From Plasmopara viticola (taxonomy: Eukaryota > Oomycota > Peronosporomycetes > Peronosporales > Peronosporaceae): a stretch of 64,000 nt of DNA. Where the stretch lies: NCBI GenBank assembly GCA_001695595.3, contig MBPM02000016.1:558001-622000 (forward strand), given 5' to 3'. The position numbers and the translations under genes are program-made. Positions 45,628 to 56,735 of this stretch are shown piece after piece (positions within the stretch are counted from its first letter, which is position 1; each line of letters starts with the position of its first letter). The notes beneath the pieces were generated by a model. That model did no database searches. It was not told where the DNA came from and was given only the letters and a program-made list of their open reading frames with translations.

Positions 45628-46030
45628 TCAAGATGAACGTAAGCTTGCTCGCAACAAAGAACGATGCAGAAAGCATCTGTCATCATCACTACAAGAGTCG
45701 TCCGATTCATGCGTCCATGAGCTATCAAGAATCTCAGTAACTTTCCCCACTGCCCGAGTTGGCTCAGAGCCACATAGTGGCGAAGCTAATTTTGTTGTCG
45801 CTGGAATAAATTTATTCTCATCGTCGGTATCATATTCGTCGTCCATATACTGCGCTCTTCGTGGCCGCCGGTGCGACAATCAACTCATCAATTCTGGAGC
45901 TTTGATTTCTTCGACATTCGAGGTCTCGACGGGCTCGATCGTCGATGGTGCTGGTGTATCAACAGCCTCAGCGAAGACAGGGGTATTGACTCGTGGAGAC
46001 ATTTCTTTTACTGTACTCCCCTCCATCTAT
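45628..46030 (-). pseudogene. Interrupted acidic ORF next to the epimerase gene
   Basis: On the minus strand an ATG near 46026 opens a frame (MEGSTVKEMSPRVNTPVFAE ... VEEIKAPELMS) that meets a TGA near 45882 and then continues in the same frame as SHRRPRRAQYMDDEYDTDDE and an acidic Ser-rich region to 45628. A related scrap lies at 26235-26345. The start is only about 60 bp from the divergent epimerase gene at 46089. It could be an element gene with one stop, or an exon pair whose intron I cannot place. No family is recognised. Confidence 0.35.
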
Positions 46031-46088
46031 TTCTTTGATACAAATTAGATTTATTACTCAATCTTAAGTAAAAGTAAACCATAACCCG

Positions 46089-47960
46089 ATGTCATCCAAG
46101 AAGCTCTTCGTGTTTGGTCTAGGCTACACTGCTTCCCGCGCAGCTCGCGCCTTCTATTATTCTGGCTATCAGATCTCAGGCACCGTACGGTCCATTGAAG
46201 CCGCGGCTCAATTATCGCAAACGGACGCAACATTATTCCGTTTTGAAGGGTCCAAGACTTCACCACCAAACATTTTCTTGTTCGATGGGAAGGAGTGGAG
46301 CGACAACAATGCATTGACGCTTGAAGAAGCACTTCGAGAAGTTACCCACTTGCTAATTTCCGTCCCAACGGGTCATGTGGATGGCCAAGAAGATATTGTT
46401 TTATCAAGTCTGGGAGATCACTTGATCCCTGCCACGAAAGACTCGGTGCAGTGGGTGGGGTACCTATCGACTATTGGAGTGTACGGAGAGACAAATGGAG
46501 TGTCAGTAAATGAATCTGCTCCCGTACAATCGTCCGTGAGACGATCGCAATTGCGGATTAAAGCCGAACAATTATGGCTCGACTCGCAACTGCCCGCTCA
46601 TATATTCCGAATTGCTGGTATCTATGGACCGGGACGAGGAATCATAACAAGAGCTCGGAGCGGAACAGCAACAAGACTGCACATTCCAGGCCACAAATTT
46701 AACCGTATTCACGTGGACGATATTGTCAATGTTTTGTTGGCGTCGGCGGCTCGGCCAAACCCAGGAGGAATTTACAATGTATGTGATGATGAACCAGCGC
46801 CGGCTGACGAAGTTACGGCTTATGCGTGTGAATTACTGGGGGTCTCTGTGCCTCCCCTTCAATCCTGGGACGAAGTCGAGAAGAGCATGAGTGCCATGGC
46901 CAAAAGCTTTTACGCCGAAAGCAAACTTTGCGCTAATCAAAGAATCAAAGACGAGCTTGGAGTCAAGTTATTGTACCCAACGTATCGCGAAGGATTTCTT
47001 GCACAAGTTCTGGAGGAGGACAAACTTGTAGAAAACAAGCCAAATAATCCGATCGATGGCGTTTTCGGTCAATCCAGCCTCACCCCTCATCTAATTGTGC
47101 TTGTAATCATTGGCTCGTTGCGTGCAGAACCCTTTTTAAACCTGCGTCAGGTCAGTTTCCGATTGAGTCGTGCACTACGTCAACCTGTTATACCGTGCAG
47201 CTTTCAATATTCAGACCGTGTGGATCCTCAAAAGCTAAATGGACTTAAGGCCAAGACTTTCGAAACAGTCTTAATTGATCACCTGTCTACCCACAACGAT
47301 TGTGCTAGTGATGTGATCGTTTTGCCACTAATTCTCGAAACCGTGGCACTGACAGAATTCATGCCAAAGACGATTGACAAGGTGCGAGCCGCAAGTCCGT
47401 CGGCATTAATCACGATTCGAGTTGGTAAGCCTCTCGTAGAGGACGCCGACGACACTCGTGTTGCTCGAATTTTGCTTGAACGCATTAACCAAATCCTGGA
47501 TTTCAAGATTGTGCAGGAAGACGTGACCATTCTTGTTGTAGATCGTGGCACTTCAAGGTGTGACGTGCACGAGGCGCGCGAGGTAGTGGCGCAACAGCTA
47601 CGTGATTTGCTTGAATCCAATCCGCACGTAAAATTGATCGGCACGGCGCGCTTAAAAAATCACAACAGTGCTCAGTACGATTGTAAAGATCCGCTACTTG
47701 CTAACGCGCTCGACCATTACTCTATTAGCAAGGGACTTGTTGTCTGTGGCACATTGTTTTTTTCAAATGGCCACCACGCTGTTGATAAAGAAGGCATTGA
47801 AGACATTTTACTCAACGTCCGTGCGAGAAACCCTGAAGTCGACGTTCGTGTTACGGACGCCCTCGAAACACACGAGCTGCTTTCTGAGATCCTGCAAGAT
47901 CGCTACTACGCTGCCCTGCGCAAAGAGGTCCCAGACTATTCTCTTACCGCAACCGAGTGA
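46089..47960 (+). CDS. SDR-type NAD epimerase fused to CbiX-like module
   Basis: A single exon of 623 residues. Residues ~5-300 form an extended/atypical SDR of the YeeZ type: a Rossmann start LFVFGLGYTASRAARAF, the active-site region YLSTIGVYGE (the usual YxxxK is not seen), RIAGIYGPGRG, and NRIHVDDIVNVLLASA. Residues ~340-610 look like two CbiX-type halves (chelatase fold), the second starting ILVVDRGTSRCDVHEA and containing TLFFSNGHHAVDKEGI. CbiX inserts metal into sirohydrochlorin, but here the usual HGSR-type His is replaced (IGSLR and RGTSR), so chelatase activity is doubtful. The gene has no intron and ends 52 bp from the convergent SFI1-like gene. The substrate of the SDR part cannot be read from sequence. 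Confidence 0.8.
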   Translation: MSSKKLFVFGLGYTASRAARAFYYSGYQISGTVRSIEAAAQLSQTDATLFRFEGSKTSPPNIFLFDGKEWSDNNALTLEEALREVTHLLISVPTGHVDGQEDIVLSSLGDHLIPATKDSVQWVGYLSTIGVYGETNGVSVNESAPVQSSVRRSQLRIKAEQLWLDSQLPAHIFRIAGIYGPGRGIITRARSGTATRLHIPGHKFNRIHVDDIVNVLLASAARPNPGGIYNVCDDEPAPADEVTAYACELLGVSVPPLQSWDEVEKSMSAMAKSFYAESKLCANQRIKDELGVKLLYPTYREGFLAQVLEEDKLVENKPNNPIDGVFGQSSLTPHLIVLVIIGSLRAEPFLNLRQVSFRLSRALRQPVIPCSFQYSDRVDPQKLNGLKAKTFETVLIDHLSTHNDCASDVIVLPLILETVALTEFMPKTIDKVRAASPSALITIRVGKPLVEDADDTRVARILLERINQILDFKIVQEDVTILVVDRGTSRCDVHEAREVVAQQLRDLLESNPHVKLIGTARLKNHNSAQYDCKDPLLANALDHYSISKGLVVCGTLFFSNGHHAVDKEGIEDILLNVRARNPEVDVRVTDALETHELLSEILQDRYYAALRKEVPDYSLTATE

Positions 47961-48012
47961 TCTTTTACTGCGTAATGGGATGATCGAGTTGCATTGTCAC
48001 TGACACTTTGAA

Positions 48013-51000
48013 TCAGGTTTCAGTTACACGACTTTCAACACGCGTAGCCACTCGAGTCACTTCTGTTTGAATGGTTTTTGATAGTTCTCCGTGATGATTG
48101 CGAGCAATGGTCAATGCCTTGACAAGTAGCAGGTTATCCGCCTCTGCCCGCACGAGTTGGCTCTTTAGTCTTGCTGTATCCGCTCGGAGAATACTGAGCT
48201 GACCGCTATCGCTGAATATTTGCGATTTGCCAGCTGACTTGTCGTCTCCACATTCTTCGCCATGTGACAGTGCAGATGCGTGCAAGACTTTCTGTACATC
48301 TTTGATGCGGCGCTTTCGTCGGTAGTCTTCAAATGATTTCTCTACTCTTTCGAGCTCACTAGTCTTATCCATAATTGTTCGGTCTTTCTCCTCGGAAAGT
48401 TGTTGCCACTTGACCAGTTTCTTTTTCCACTCGGATACTAATTTGCTCATGTCTTTCGCCATGTGGTCCTTTTCTTCTAGCCGATCTTTAACCAGCTCGT
48501 GGCTCTGTTCCAGTTCAAGCTTCGATTGAAGGAGCTGCTCGTGCTCTGCCAGTGTGTCACGAAGCTTGCCTTCCATCTCCAAAGCTTTCCGTTCAAGGCC
48601 TGCGTAGTACTTTCGCCAATTCTTGTTTTGTTTGAACAATCGAATAAACTTGTCGGGTACGCGGGCTCGGACACGATCACGACAGTTGCGAAGCATTTCA
48701 AAGACAATCTGCTCGACTGTAAAGACAATGTGAGTTAAACTTTTAACGACGTGAGACGATCGACGTACCATAAAAACAGCAAATTTTGCTGTAAAGCTGC
48801 GTTTGAGTGACTAAAAGGCGTCGGTCTAGCAACGATAGACTTGACATGGAGAAGGCCACTTGAAGGACGCCGTATACTGCACCTAGAATATGTACGCCAA
48901 ACCAAGTTACTTGAAGGATTACTAGCAACAAATGAACCGTCATACGCACCATCACTGGAGACAAGAGCTGACGATACTATGCCATACGTTGGCTTTGAGG
49001 ACTGTATTGATGGCCCACACGCGGTCATCTTCCACGAATTATCCGATTGCAAGCTACTTAAAACAAACTGGTCGACCATGGGGTGGTAGCGTGAATCAGC
49101 AGACACATCCATGACAATAAGACTGGATCCACTTGATAGGGTGCTACCAGCAATACCAAGGGATGCTGGCACTTGAATCAGTTGCATTTCTTCTCGTTGT
49201 GTCCACAATTCGTTGCTTTGTGGATCAAAAAGAAAGAGGACGGCGGAAGTTCCATGTAAAACCTGCGCAAAAGTGCTACTCACGCTGACAAAGAGCTCTT
49301 GGACCGTGTTGGATTGAAACAGGCGACGAATTAAAGTCTGAATAGCTTGATATGAAGCCCCCGAAGCCGCTTGCTCTTCAGCAAATGACACCACCCCCAA
49401 TTCTTCTTGAATTTTAGCTTCATTCTTTTGCTTCATCTCAGCAAGTGCCGCATCACTGTACTGTTGCATCTCTCCGATGATACGACGGTGTTCTCCAGTA
49501 TTGAATGTAGCCAATTCGACGTGGCAACGAGAAAGAAAAGCTCTCATTTGACTTAACCGGTGGTAGTATGCCGTCCAGCACCACTTTCCTAAAGCCAGTC
49601 GGCGTAAATTTGTACGTGACACAGCTTGTTCAACCTTTAGCTGAGTGAACAGTGTCGCGTGATGAGAAAGCGCTGCAGACTTTACTTTCCATAGTCTAAA
49701 TGCGATCGAAATGGGTAAAGCTCGAGTCGTATACGACAACAGACACCGCTTTGTGAGAAAAAGACGCTGCTTCGCTCGTATTGTAGAGAAATGTTGCCAG
49801 CGCTGCAAAAGTAGCAGCAGCTTCTTTGTCCTCCAGCGCTTCTGTAGTAGATCAAGTCGTCTCCACCGCAAAGTCTTGATTTTCCACATCCAAAATGCAA
49901 GCGTACGCTTCTTTCTCTGACATGTAGACGCGACACTGGCTAAAACACACTGTTTTCGTCGATCATGAAAAAGAGCACTTGTCCACCGATTGAATGCTAC
50001 GGATAAATCTCTGGAAACTGTCCGCTTTAGTAGCAACTTGTTTAGAGCCTGAAGACAATGTAATTGCTGACTGCGCTTTCCTTCTTGATCTTTGACCTTC
50101 AAAAGTTGAGCTGACGAGTTCGATTCAGACTCAACGACTTTATGCTGAAGATCACGCACTTCAGTCGAAAGTCGATCTACACTTAAAGATTTGCTTTGCA
50201 GTTGCAAGTTCGCTTCAGCTATTTGGCAAGACAGAAATTCGTTGGAAGTCTGGAGAGTCTCAATCTGGCCAAAAAAAAGATATCGTTTCCATCTTGACAA
50301 TGCAACCCGATAGTAATAGCGCATGATCAAACTTTCCATGCCTACTACACATCTCCTTTCGAGTCCTGACGTTTGCACGAAGGAACACCAGCCATGCCAG
50401 CATTTGGTCACGAAAGCTCGGGACTTTATACAAAGTCGCTGCTGAGCTAGCAAGCGAGCTGCATGTTTGGTCTGGACGTATTCTTTCCACCTTTGAAACA
50501 AACGGACTAGTATAGCTTCCTGTTTGTTTCTTAACAGTTGCACCATTCGCTTGTGTCTCATTCTTTCTTGATTTACTCGATTTGTTTCCTCGCGACCCTT
50601 CTTGCGCCACAATATAAAAGTGTTTTTTAATATCAGTCTTTCAAGAATGTTTTCCACTCGATTTGCGGCGCTTCTAAAACCTTTTTCCGTATGTATCGAT
50701 CGACACCATCTCTCGAGAGCGTTTTTAAGCATACGTGCTTGACCTTTTTGCTGTAATTTTAATTGTTTTTGTTTCATCACAAGTTGCTGACATGCGATTG
50801 ACTGCCATCGCCGTATAATCTTGCGAAGTAGAGGATCATAGTGTTGCTTTAACTTTCTAGCAACGATAGACTTTACCTCGCGACAGTATTGTAAGAAAGA
50901 GATCCACTTGAAGAGCACCTTTGTCAGACGTTGTCGACGAGCAATCTTTTGCGAGAGACAAACCGTTCGATGTTGATGTCTGGTCATGGAAACTCTCAAT

Positions 51001-54000
51001 TTAAAGGCGTTGAAGCACTTGGCCATCAATCCACACTGGCTCAAATATTGCATAGTAGTGGTCGAGATGTCGTGGACAGTCGGAATATGAGCCAGTTTGT
51101 TCTTTGATTTGGTCAACACAGCGACTTTTTTAAGCTGAAGCTCCACTTCCTCTTGTTGCGTAGCTCGCACTTCAATCAGTCTTTGTAATTCACACCGTTG
51201 ATTTCGTATCAAAAGCAATTTCCACAAAGATATGGCACGTTGCTGTCTTCGATGACGATCTCTTCGTAACCAGCGTGCTAATTGCGAGTTTCGGTCTCGT
51301 TCTTTCTTCTGTATCGCTACAAGCTCCGTCCAATTATTGAAACAAACTGCAACAAGACGCGTATGCTGAAAAAGGATCAGCTTTCGCTCTCCTGCTTGCT
51401 GCTTCTTTTTGGATTTGACAATTCTCTTCCAATCTACAACGCAACAGCGTACTGTTGAAAGCGTGTGTCTCCACAACAGCTTTGCCTGGAGCGCGCGTAC
51501 CGCCACCTTTTGTTTTTCAACTCGTTCATTTACCGCTTCACATCTTGTAAATTGCATCCAGCGCGTAAATTGTTGCCGCACCTTTGTGACATAGATGTGC
51601 TCGATTATTTTACGTAACAAAAAGTTCTTTTTCGTGACTTTTCTCCATTCCTGTATTGTTCTTCGAGCCACAAACTCGTTGGACTTGTAAAGATACAACA
51701 TCGTGAATCTCTGCACAGTTTTGCTCAGCCGTCTTGCTTCCTTCCATGCCTCAAAGCACTGGATCTGCCACCGTTGCGAGCAACAAGAATGAATCAATGT
51801 AAATACCGCTTTAAGACGATGTTGCTGGATATTGAATTGGTTCCATTCATGTAAAACAGATCGCATGAGTCGGACATCCAAACGAGACTGGAAAGAATCA
51901 ATAGTGTCACGGTTAAAATTTGACCGCCGAACAGCATAATGCCATGCTTTAAGGACTCGCGACTGCGTCAGCCCTCGATGTTTCTTTGCACATAAATGTT
52001 CAACGACAACAGCAAAACGTTTAGCTTGTCTCGCTTCCTCTTGCAGGCTTTTGGCTGTGGTCTGTAGTTTTGTTTCTTGTTCTGCCTTCACTTGTTGAGC
52101 CACCGATAGCAACGTTTGCTGGGTCTCTCGGTACTCTTTGAATTTCGTCTCAAGTTGCTGAAGCTCAACATCGCGCTCTTCCCTCAGTCTATGCATCAGT
52201 AGCTGTTGCTCTTTTAAAACTATTTGTCGTTGCCATTGATTCCACGCTCGTTGTAAAATGTTAGTGTAGCATTGTCCAACCCACCGACGAACAAGCTCAC
52301 GCTGCATCTTTCGAAACGTGATATATTCACCCCATTTATCAAATACCTTCGCCAGCAAAGCGCACTTTAGTCGAGCTAAACACTTTGTCACTACTATATC
52401 ACGCTTTTGTCTAGACAATACGCTTTGTCGCCACATGTTAAAGTGCTGTTGTTGACACAATAAGTCCCGTTTTGTATGCTTGAGGCGAATTTCCCAAGCT
52501 CTCTGAATCTGTTGCTGCTGTTGCACTTGATCATCGATTCTCTGCTCTTCAATTCGCTCCTTCCACAAGCCAAATGCAACAGATGTGTGGTGTTTCTTTT
52601 TGATTGACGTCATCATCTCAAGTCCATTTCGAAAAGCCATTTGTTGATTCTTATAAAACACCCACTGTACAAAGCACTGCGACACTTCTCGCTTCCTTAT
52701 TCTATTCACAGCATACAAAAGAGCAGTCTTTTTCGCCTTCACTTCGTTAACACGCTCCTTCCATGAATTGAAGCATCTTAAAACACCTAACTGACGCAAA
52801 CGCTTCAGAACGCACTGCATTCGCAAGCGGCTTTTGTGACATTCCAATGCCTTGCAATGCCACCAACTCAGTGCTTTTTGAAGCTTCAGCTCCCTCAAGT
52901 TGAGTTGCACAGTATTAGTACGTTGCCTTACTGCGGATGTATAAATCACGATTGTCTTCCATTCTCGAACGACATTTTTCAATACCTGTCGCTCTGACTG
53001 CTTTGAAATAAACTGCACGAATTTATGCTGTACAGCAAGCGAAGCGGCCTGCTGTTTTTCCAATTCCTCCATGAATTCCCTTTTATCTTGGTCCTGGAGT
53101 CTCTGTACTTCTTGGCTATCATTTCGCGCATCATTAAGAAATAATTCAAGCTCTATAATCCTATCATTCTGGAATTCAATTTTGTCATTCAAAGCTAGGA
53201 GTCGTTGCTTGTGGTCTATTAACGCAAGACGAAATGTCTGGGTACTCCACTTTCGCATTCCCCATCGACGCGAGCTCAAGGCCACTAATCGTTCAATCTT
53301 GTAAACACCAGCCTGATACCTCTTTTGCTTTCGAGATTTGCGTCGCCAAGTAGCCATCAAGCATTTAAGTTGCAATCGAGATAGAGTCGCCTTTATCCTT
53401 TCTCCTTTCCGTCGCCGCTCTAATTTTTGCCATGTCCACTCTCTCCATCGATCGAAGTTGCGTTTTGCTGCTTGTTGCATAAATTTTATCGCCAGTAAAG
53501 CTCCTTGCTGAGCTTTCATTTTTTCAATGCGATCGTCAATCTTACGATCGAATGTACTCTTGAGCAACGTTTTCTCTTCTTGTTGTCGTTCGTCTTTTGT
53601 CAGCGTCCTCCATTTATTCCACGCTGTCGCCATCTTGTTCGCTGACCATACTGTCAATGCATTGATCACTCGTTGCTGTCCATTCTTAATCTGTTGCTGC
53701 TCTAGCATTGTCACTTGATGCCTCAACTTGTCAACAATATCCATCTGTTCGTTGTGAAACTTTCGGTATTGGTCCTTAAGTTCTCCGTATCGAACCCCGA
53801 GCTCCTCCTTCTCCAATATCACGTTTTGAAGTGTATTCTGTATCGTCTTAACAGCCAGTGCCGCTCTCTTGGTTTCCAGTGGATCAAACTCGAATTTCTC
53901 TTGGTACTTGACTACCAACTGCTGGTGCAGTGCCTCACTATCAGCAGCTCGAGCCTCGAATTTCTGCAGCTCTAATCGATGCGTCTCCTCCATCCGCAAT

Positions 54001-54254
54001 TTTTCGCTGCGTAAGAGTCGAATTTCTTGCTCAAGCTCTTCGTTCCTCGTTTCCTCTGGCTGCTGAAGCTTGTAAGGCGTCAGTAATGACTCGTTTTGTT
54101 GCAGTCGTCGCACATCTTCGCGCAGTTGTTCATTCTCCTGCTGCACTTGGATGTATGAGTCGCAGAGAGACGTGACACATTGCGCCGACTTCCAATTAGT
54201 CCCCAGACCATCCGACTCGCCTGTCGATGGCCGCTTATCTGCCGGCATCGGCAC
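48013..54254 (-). CDS. SFI1-like centrin-binding repeat protein with GAF domain
   Basis: Three exons on the minus strand: 54254-48950, 48882-48769 and 48716-48013, with introns of 67 and 52 bp (GTGCGT...TAG, GTACGT...CAG), giving 2,040 residues. An N-terminal coiled coil (to ~180) is followed by about 1,400 residues of SFI1-type repeats, each a basic helix with spaced Trp, such as ATAWNKWRTLTKDERQQ and CFNSWKERVNEVKAKK. A GAF domain (~1635-1805) is rebuilt exactly by the two splices (HGTSAVLFLFDPQSNELW ... AVYGVLQVAFSMSSLSLLD). A final coiled coil (LERKALEMEGKLRDTLAEHE) ends the protein. SFI1 repeats bind centrin and form filaments at centrosomes, basal bodies and ciliary rootlets. GAF domains bind small ligands or act in dimers. 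The gene shares a short divergent promoter with a coiled-coil gene. Confidence 0.85.
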
Positions 54255-54353
54255 TTCCGTTCAAGTGTTGCACTAACCTGCGTCTTTTCAACAGAAATGG
54301 CTACATGTAGCCAACTTTGATCGATGATGTGGACCACCTAAACACCTCCGTGC
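54255..54353. promoter_or_regulatory. 99-bp divergent promoter with a central palindrome
   Basis: Only 99 bp separate the start codons of the SFI1-like gene (-) and the coiled-coil gene (+), so both must be driven from here. Nearly at its middle is the perfect 16-bp palindrome TGGCTACATGTAGCCA (54298-54313). A symmetric site can be read equally from both sides and suggests one factor controls both genes. No TATA box is visible. Confidence 0.6.
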
Positions 54354-55789
54354 ATGGATACAGTAGCGCGTCAAATCATGGCAACGTACGTGGACTCGCC
54401 GTCGTTCTCCTTCACGACGCCCGAACAGCAGCGCCAGCGCCGGTTCAATACTGTGGAACACACTGCCAACGAAAAATGGCACTTTCGCGATAGCCCCAGT
54501 CCCATTCCTGCGTCTCAATACCAGGAGAAAGAACAGGACGAGAACAAGGCCCATGAAGTGCAACACCAGCACTGGAGTTTCGCACACTCAGATTTTAGAC
54601 GGCGAAACAAGTTGGAAACGCGGCTGGAAGAGCTTCAGAAAGACGTGGCCAGTCTGACACTTAGACTACGCAACAATGGCAGCCGCAACACATCGCTCGA
54701 TACGTCAAGTTTTCTCTATGCGCCGAAAGAGCAGGAAGAAACGAAGTGGGATAAGGTAGGGATAGAGCAAAGTGACCGTGGTAATATGGTGTGTAAAGAC
54801 GCTCACTTGCATGCTTGGGGTTTATGTATTGCGTGTAGACGCCTAGAAATGCCGATAAACGGCGAAAAACTGAGAAAGCGATCGTTACAGGGTCGAGAAT
54901 AACGAGTAGCGCCGTAAAGACATTGAGAAAGTTACATGACGTCACAACGGAGAAAGAACAGCTTAAGTTTGAGCTTGAGAGGACGAAGAAAGCATTGGCT
55001 TCCGCGGAGAAAAAATTGCTGGATGCACAAAAGAGTAAAAAGGCCTACGAGAAGCTTAAAGCGCACTGTGACTCACTGCAAGAGTCGCTGGATCTATCCG
55101 AGAAGATTCGTGCGAGGCAAAAGAAATTGCTCCAGCAATTACAACTACAACAACCACCGAGAAAGGACAGGGAAGTGGGAAGTGCAAGAACGAAGAGATC
55201 GGGCAGTGGTGGTTTCAAGACTCGTGATGGCAGTGAAGCAAGTCCCACGACGCCGAAACTATCACTGCAGAATACCAAGACTCACGGCTGTGCACACATT
55301 GATTGCAATATTTCAAACTCCCTAGTCGCGTCTAGTTATCACCAAGACGACGAAGGGGAAGACGCAGGTCTTTCTCCTCATGAGCAAGCCCCGAGTGAAC
55401 CAACCGCTGCCACTTCTCAAGTCAGAACGCCACATTCCAAGCTTAAAATTACGACACCGACCAGCAAAGCGTATCGGCAGGATTTTGACAGTCTTCTGCA
55501 AGTAAATACGCCTCGATTCAGTACCAGACGTCCCAGTCGATGTACGACATGGCCCCATCAAAGACCAAGCCAAACACAAATTCAGCAACGTGATGTTACG
55601 CGTCAAGCAGCTAAGTGGGTGCGCAGCAGAGGAGGCGCAGTCGACAATTCTACTTCCACCACTTTGCGAAGAACTGCCACTGCTGGTCGATCAAATAGCA
55701 GATTTCTTGCACCTACTCAAGCAAGTTTGCGTCGGCAACAAGATCTCCCTCGTCATAATGATCACAATCGGCCTCCATTCATTGTCTAA
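54354..55789 (+). CDS. Coiled-coil protein divergent from the SFI1-like gene
   Basis: Two exons, 54354-54755 and 54839-55789, joined across an 83-bp intron (GTAGGG...TGTAG), give 450 residues; the upstream frame would otherwise stop at 54902. The N-terminal ~95 residues are polar. A coiled coil starts near residue 85 (NKLETRLEELQKDVASLTLR) and continues in exon 2 (EQLKFELERTKKALASAEKK ... LKAHCDSLQESLDLSEKI). The last 200 residues are Ser/Thr/Pro-rich, with many SP and TP sites such as SPTTPKLSL and RTPHSKLKITTPTS. No catalytic domain is seen. The shared promoter suggests co-expression with the SFI1-like gene and a possible centriole or basal-body role. That is inference from context. Confidence 0.7.
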
Positions 55790-55832
55790 AAAGGTTAAAT
55801 TAGCTTACGGATAGCTTTAGTATTCAAGTGAT

Positions 55833-56190
55833 CTACGCCACTCTACTCCATCTCCCAAAACGTGACTTGGCATCCAAAAGCTTCTTTGTCCACTTGGGGA
55901 GATTCGCATTTAAGCGATCATTACTGTAAAGCTTGCTTCGCGGTCGTGTGGTGCAGCGGTCAGTCGAATTTGAAATTAAGGTCACGAATATTGACTTGAA
56001 GTCTGTCAAGACTAACTGGGTGGGCGTGGGTAGAGTTGTCGTTGTGAAAGTTTCGCCAACACATTGACTCATAATTTGGGACAGGATAATCACGAGACCA
56101 CTCGCGAGATGCTCGGCATTGCGCACGTTTCCCTCAATGAGCACTGCACCTTGCGACCCCCGCATCAATCAGCGCAAGCACGTTTAACAT
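55833..56190 (-). CDS. Small Ragulator/roadblock (LAMTOR4)-like ORF, possible frameshift
   Basis: From the ATG at 56165 the minus strand is open for about 110 codons. SQGAVLIEGNVRNAEHLASG then a hydrophobic helix, then LTDFKSIFVTLISN resemble the 'GAVL..GDL.N.E..A' start and the closing strands of LAMTOR4-like roadblock folds. Those proteins anchor the Ragulator complex that controls TORC1 at lysosomes. The missing N-terminal helix is present in another frame from an ATG at 56190 (MLNVLALIDAG). The two frames meet at a run of five C (56157-56161), so a one-base error or mutation there may split a short, intact gene. The C-terminal 35 residues are basic and unlike LAMTOR4. The family call is weak. 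Confidence 0.35.
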
Positions 56191-56735
56191 GTTGAAATAT
56201 ACGATTACGTGCTCCTCTTTAAGACAATCTGTCTAGTGCTCATTATGCGAGGTGTGGACTTGCGTCCGTAACAAAAAAGGCACTTTAAGGCATGAAGTTG
56301 TTCAGGTTTATAGCAAAGGTAATCTTTCGATCTTCATCGCCGTTACCTCCATTGGCACTCACGCTGGGGTCTCCAGGCCGGATACAGAGCTGAACGGACT
56401 GGATAATCTCTTGGCATCGTCTTTTTCTATGGAGCTGCAATTAGTTATATAGCAGCCCTGCAAATATTGTGTGAGCGTGATGATGGTTATCATGACGGCG
56501 TACTCCTCTAAGCCACGAAATGACGTACAGCCGGCTAATCGTTGCTCTCAAAATATCAATGTCGATCCAGTTTAATTGGACTTGTGGCAAGAAGTTCTAC
56601 GTAGCAAACAAAAACGTGTTTAGATTGGCACTTGGACGAACACGATCTGAATTTGCCATAATTACATTTCGTAACCGCGTGTAGTCCTCTCAAACCACGT
56701 GGAGTTCTTCACAATTACGTTATCTAAGTTCAATT
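56191..56735. other. Intergenic region between divergent genes
   Basis: About 545 bp between the minus-strand small ORF and the plus-strand IFT54-like gene. It should hold both 5' regions. A plus-strand frame at 56252-56452 is open for 66 codons but has no recognisable motif and is probably not a gene. No repeat or RNA gene is visible. Confidence 0.5.

Noticed and set aside
48841..49114. Plus-strand open frames over the GAF region
   Set aside because: They are antisense to the well-supported SFI1-GAF exons, and minus-strand splicing restores a proper GAF end.
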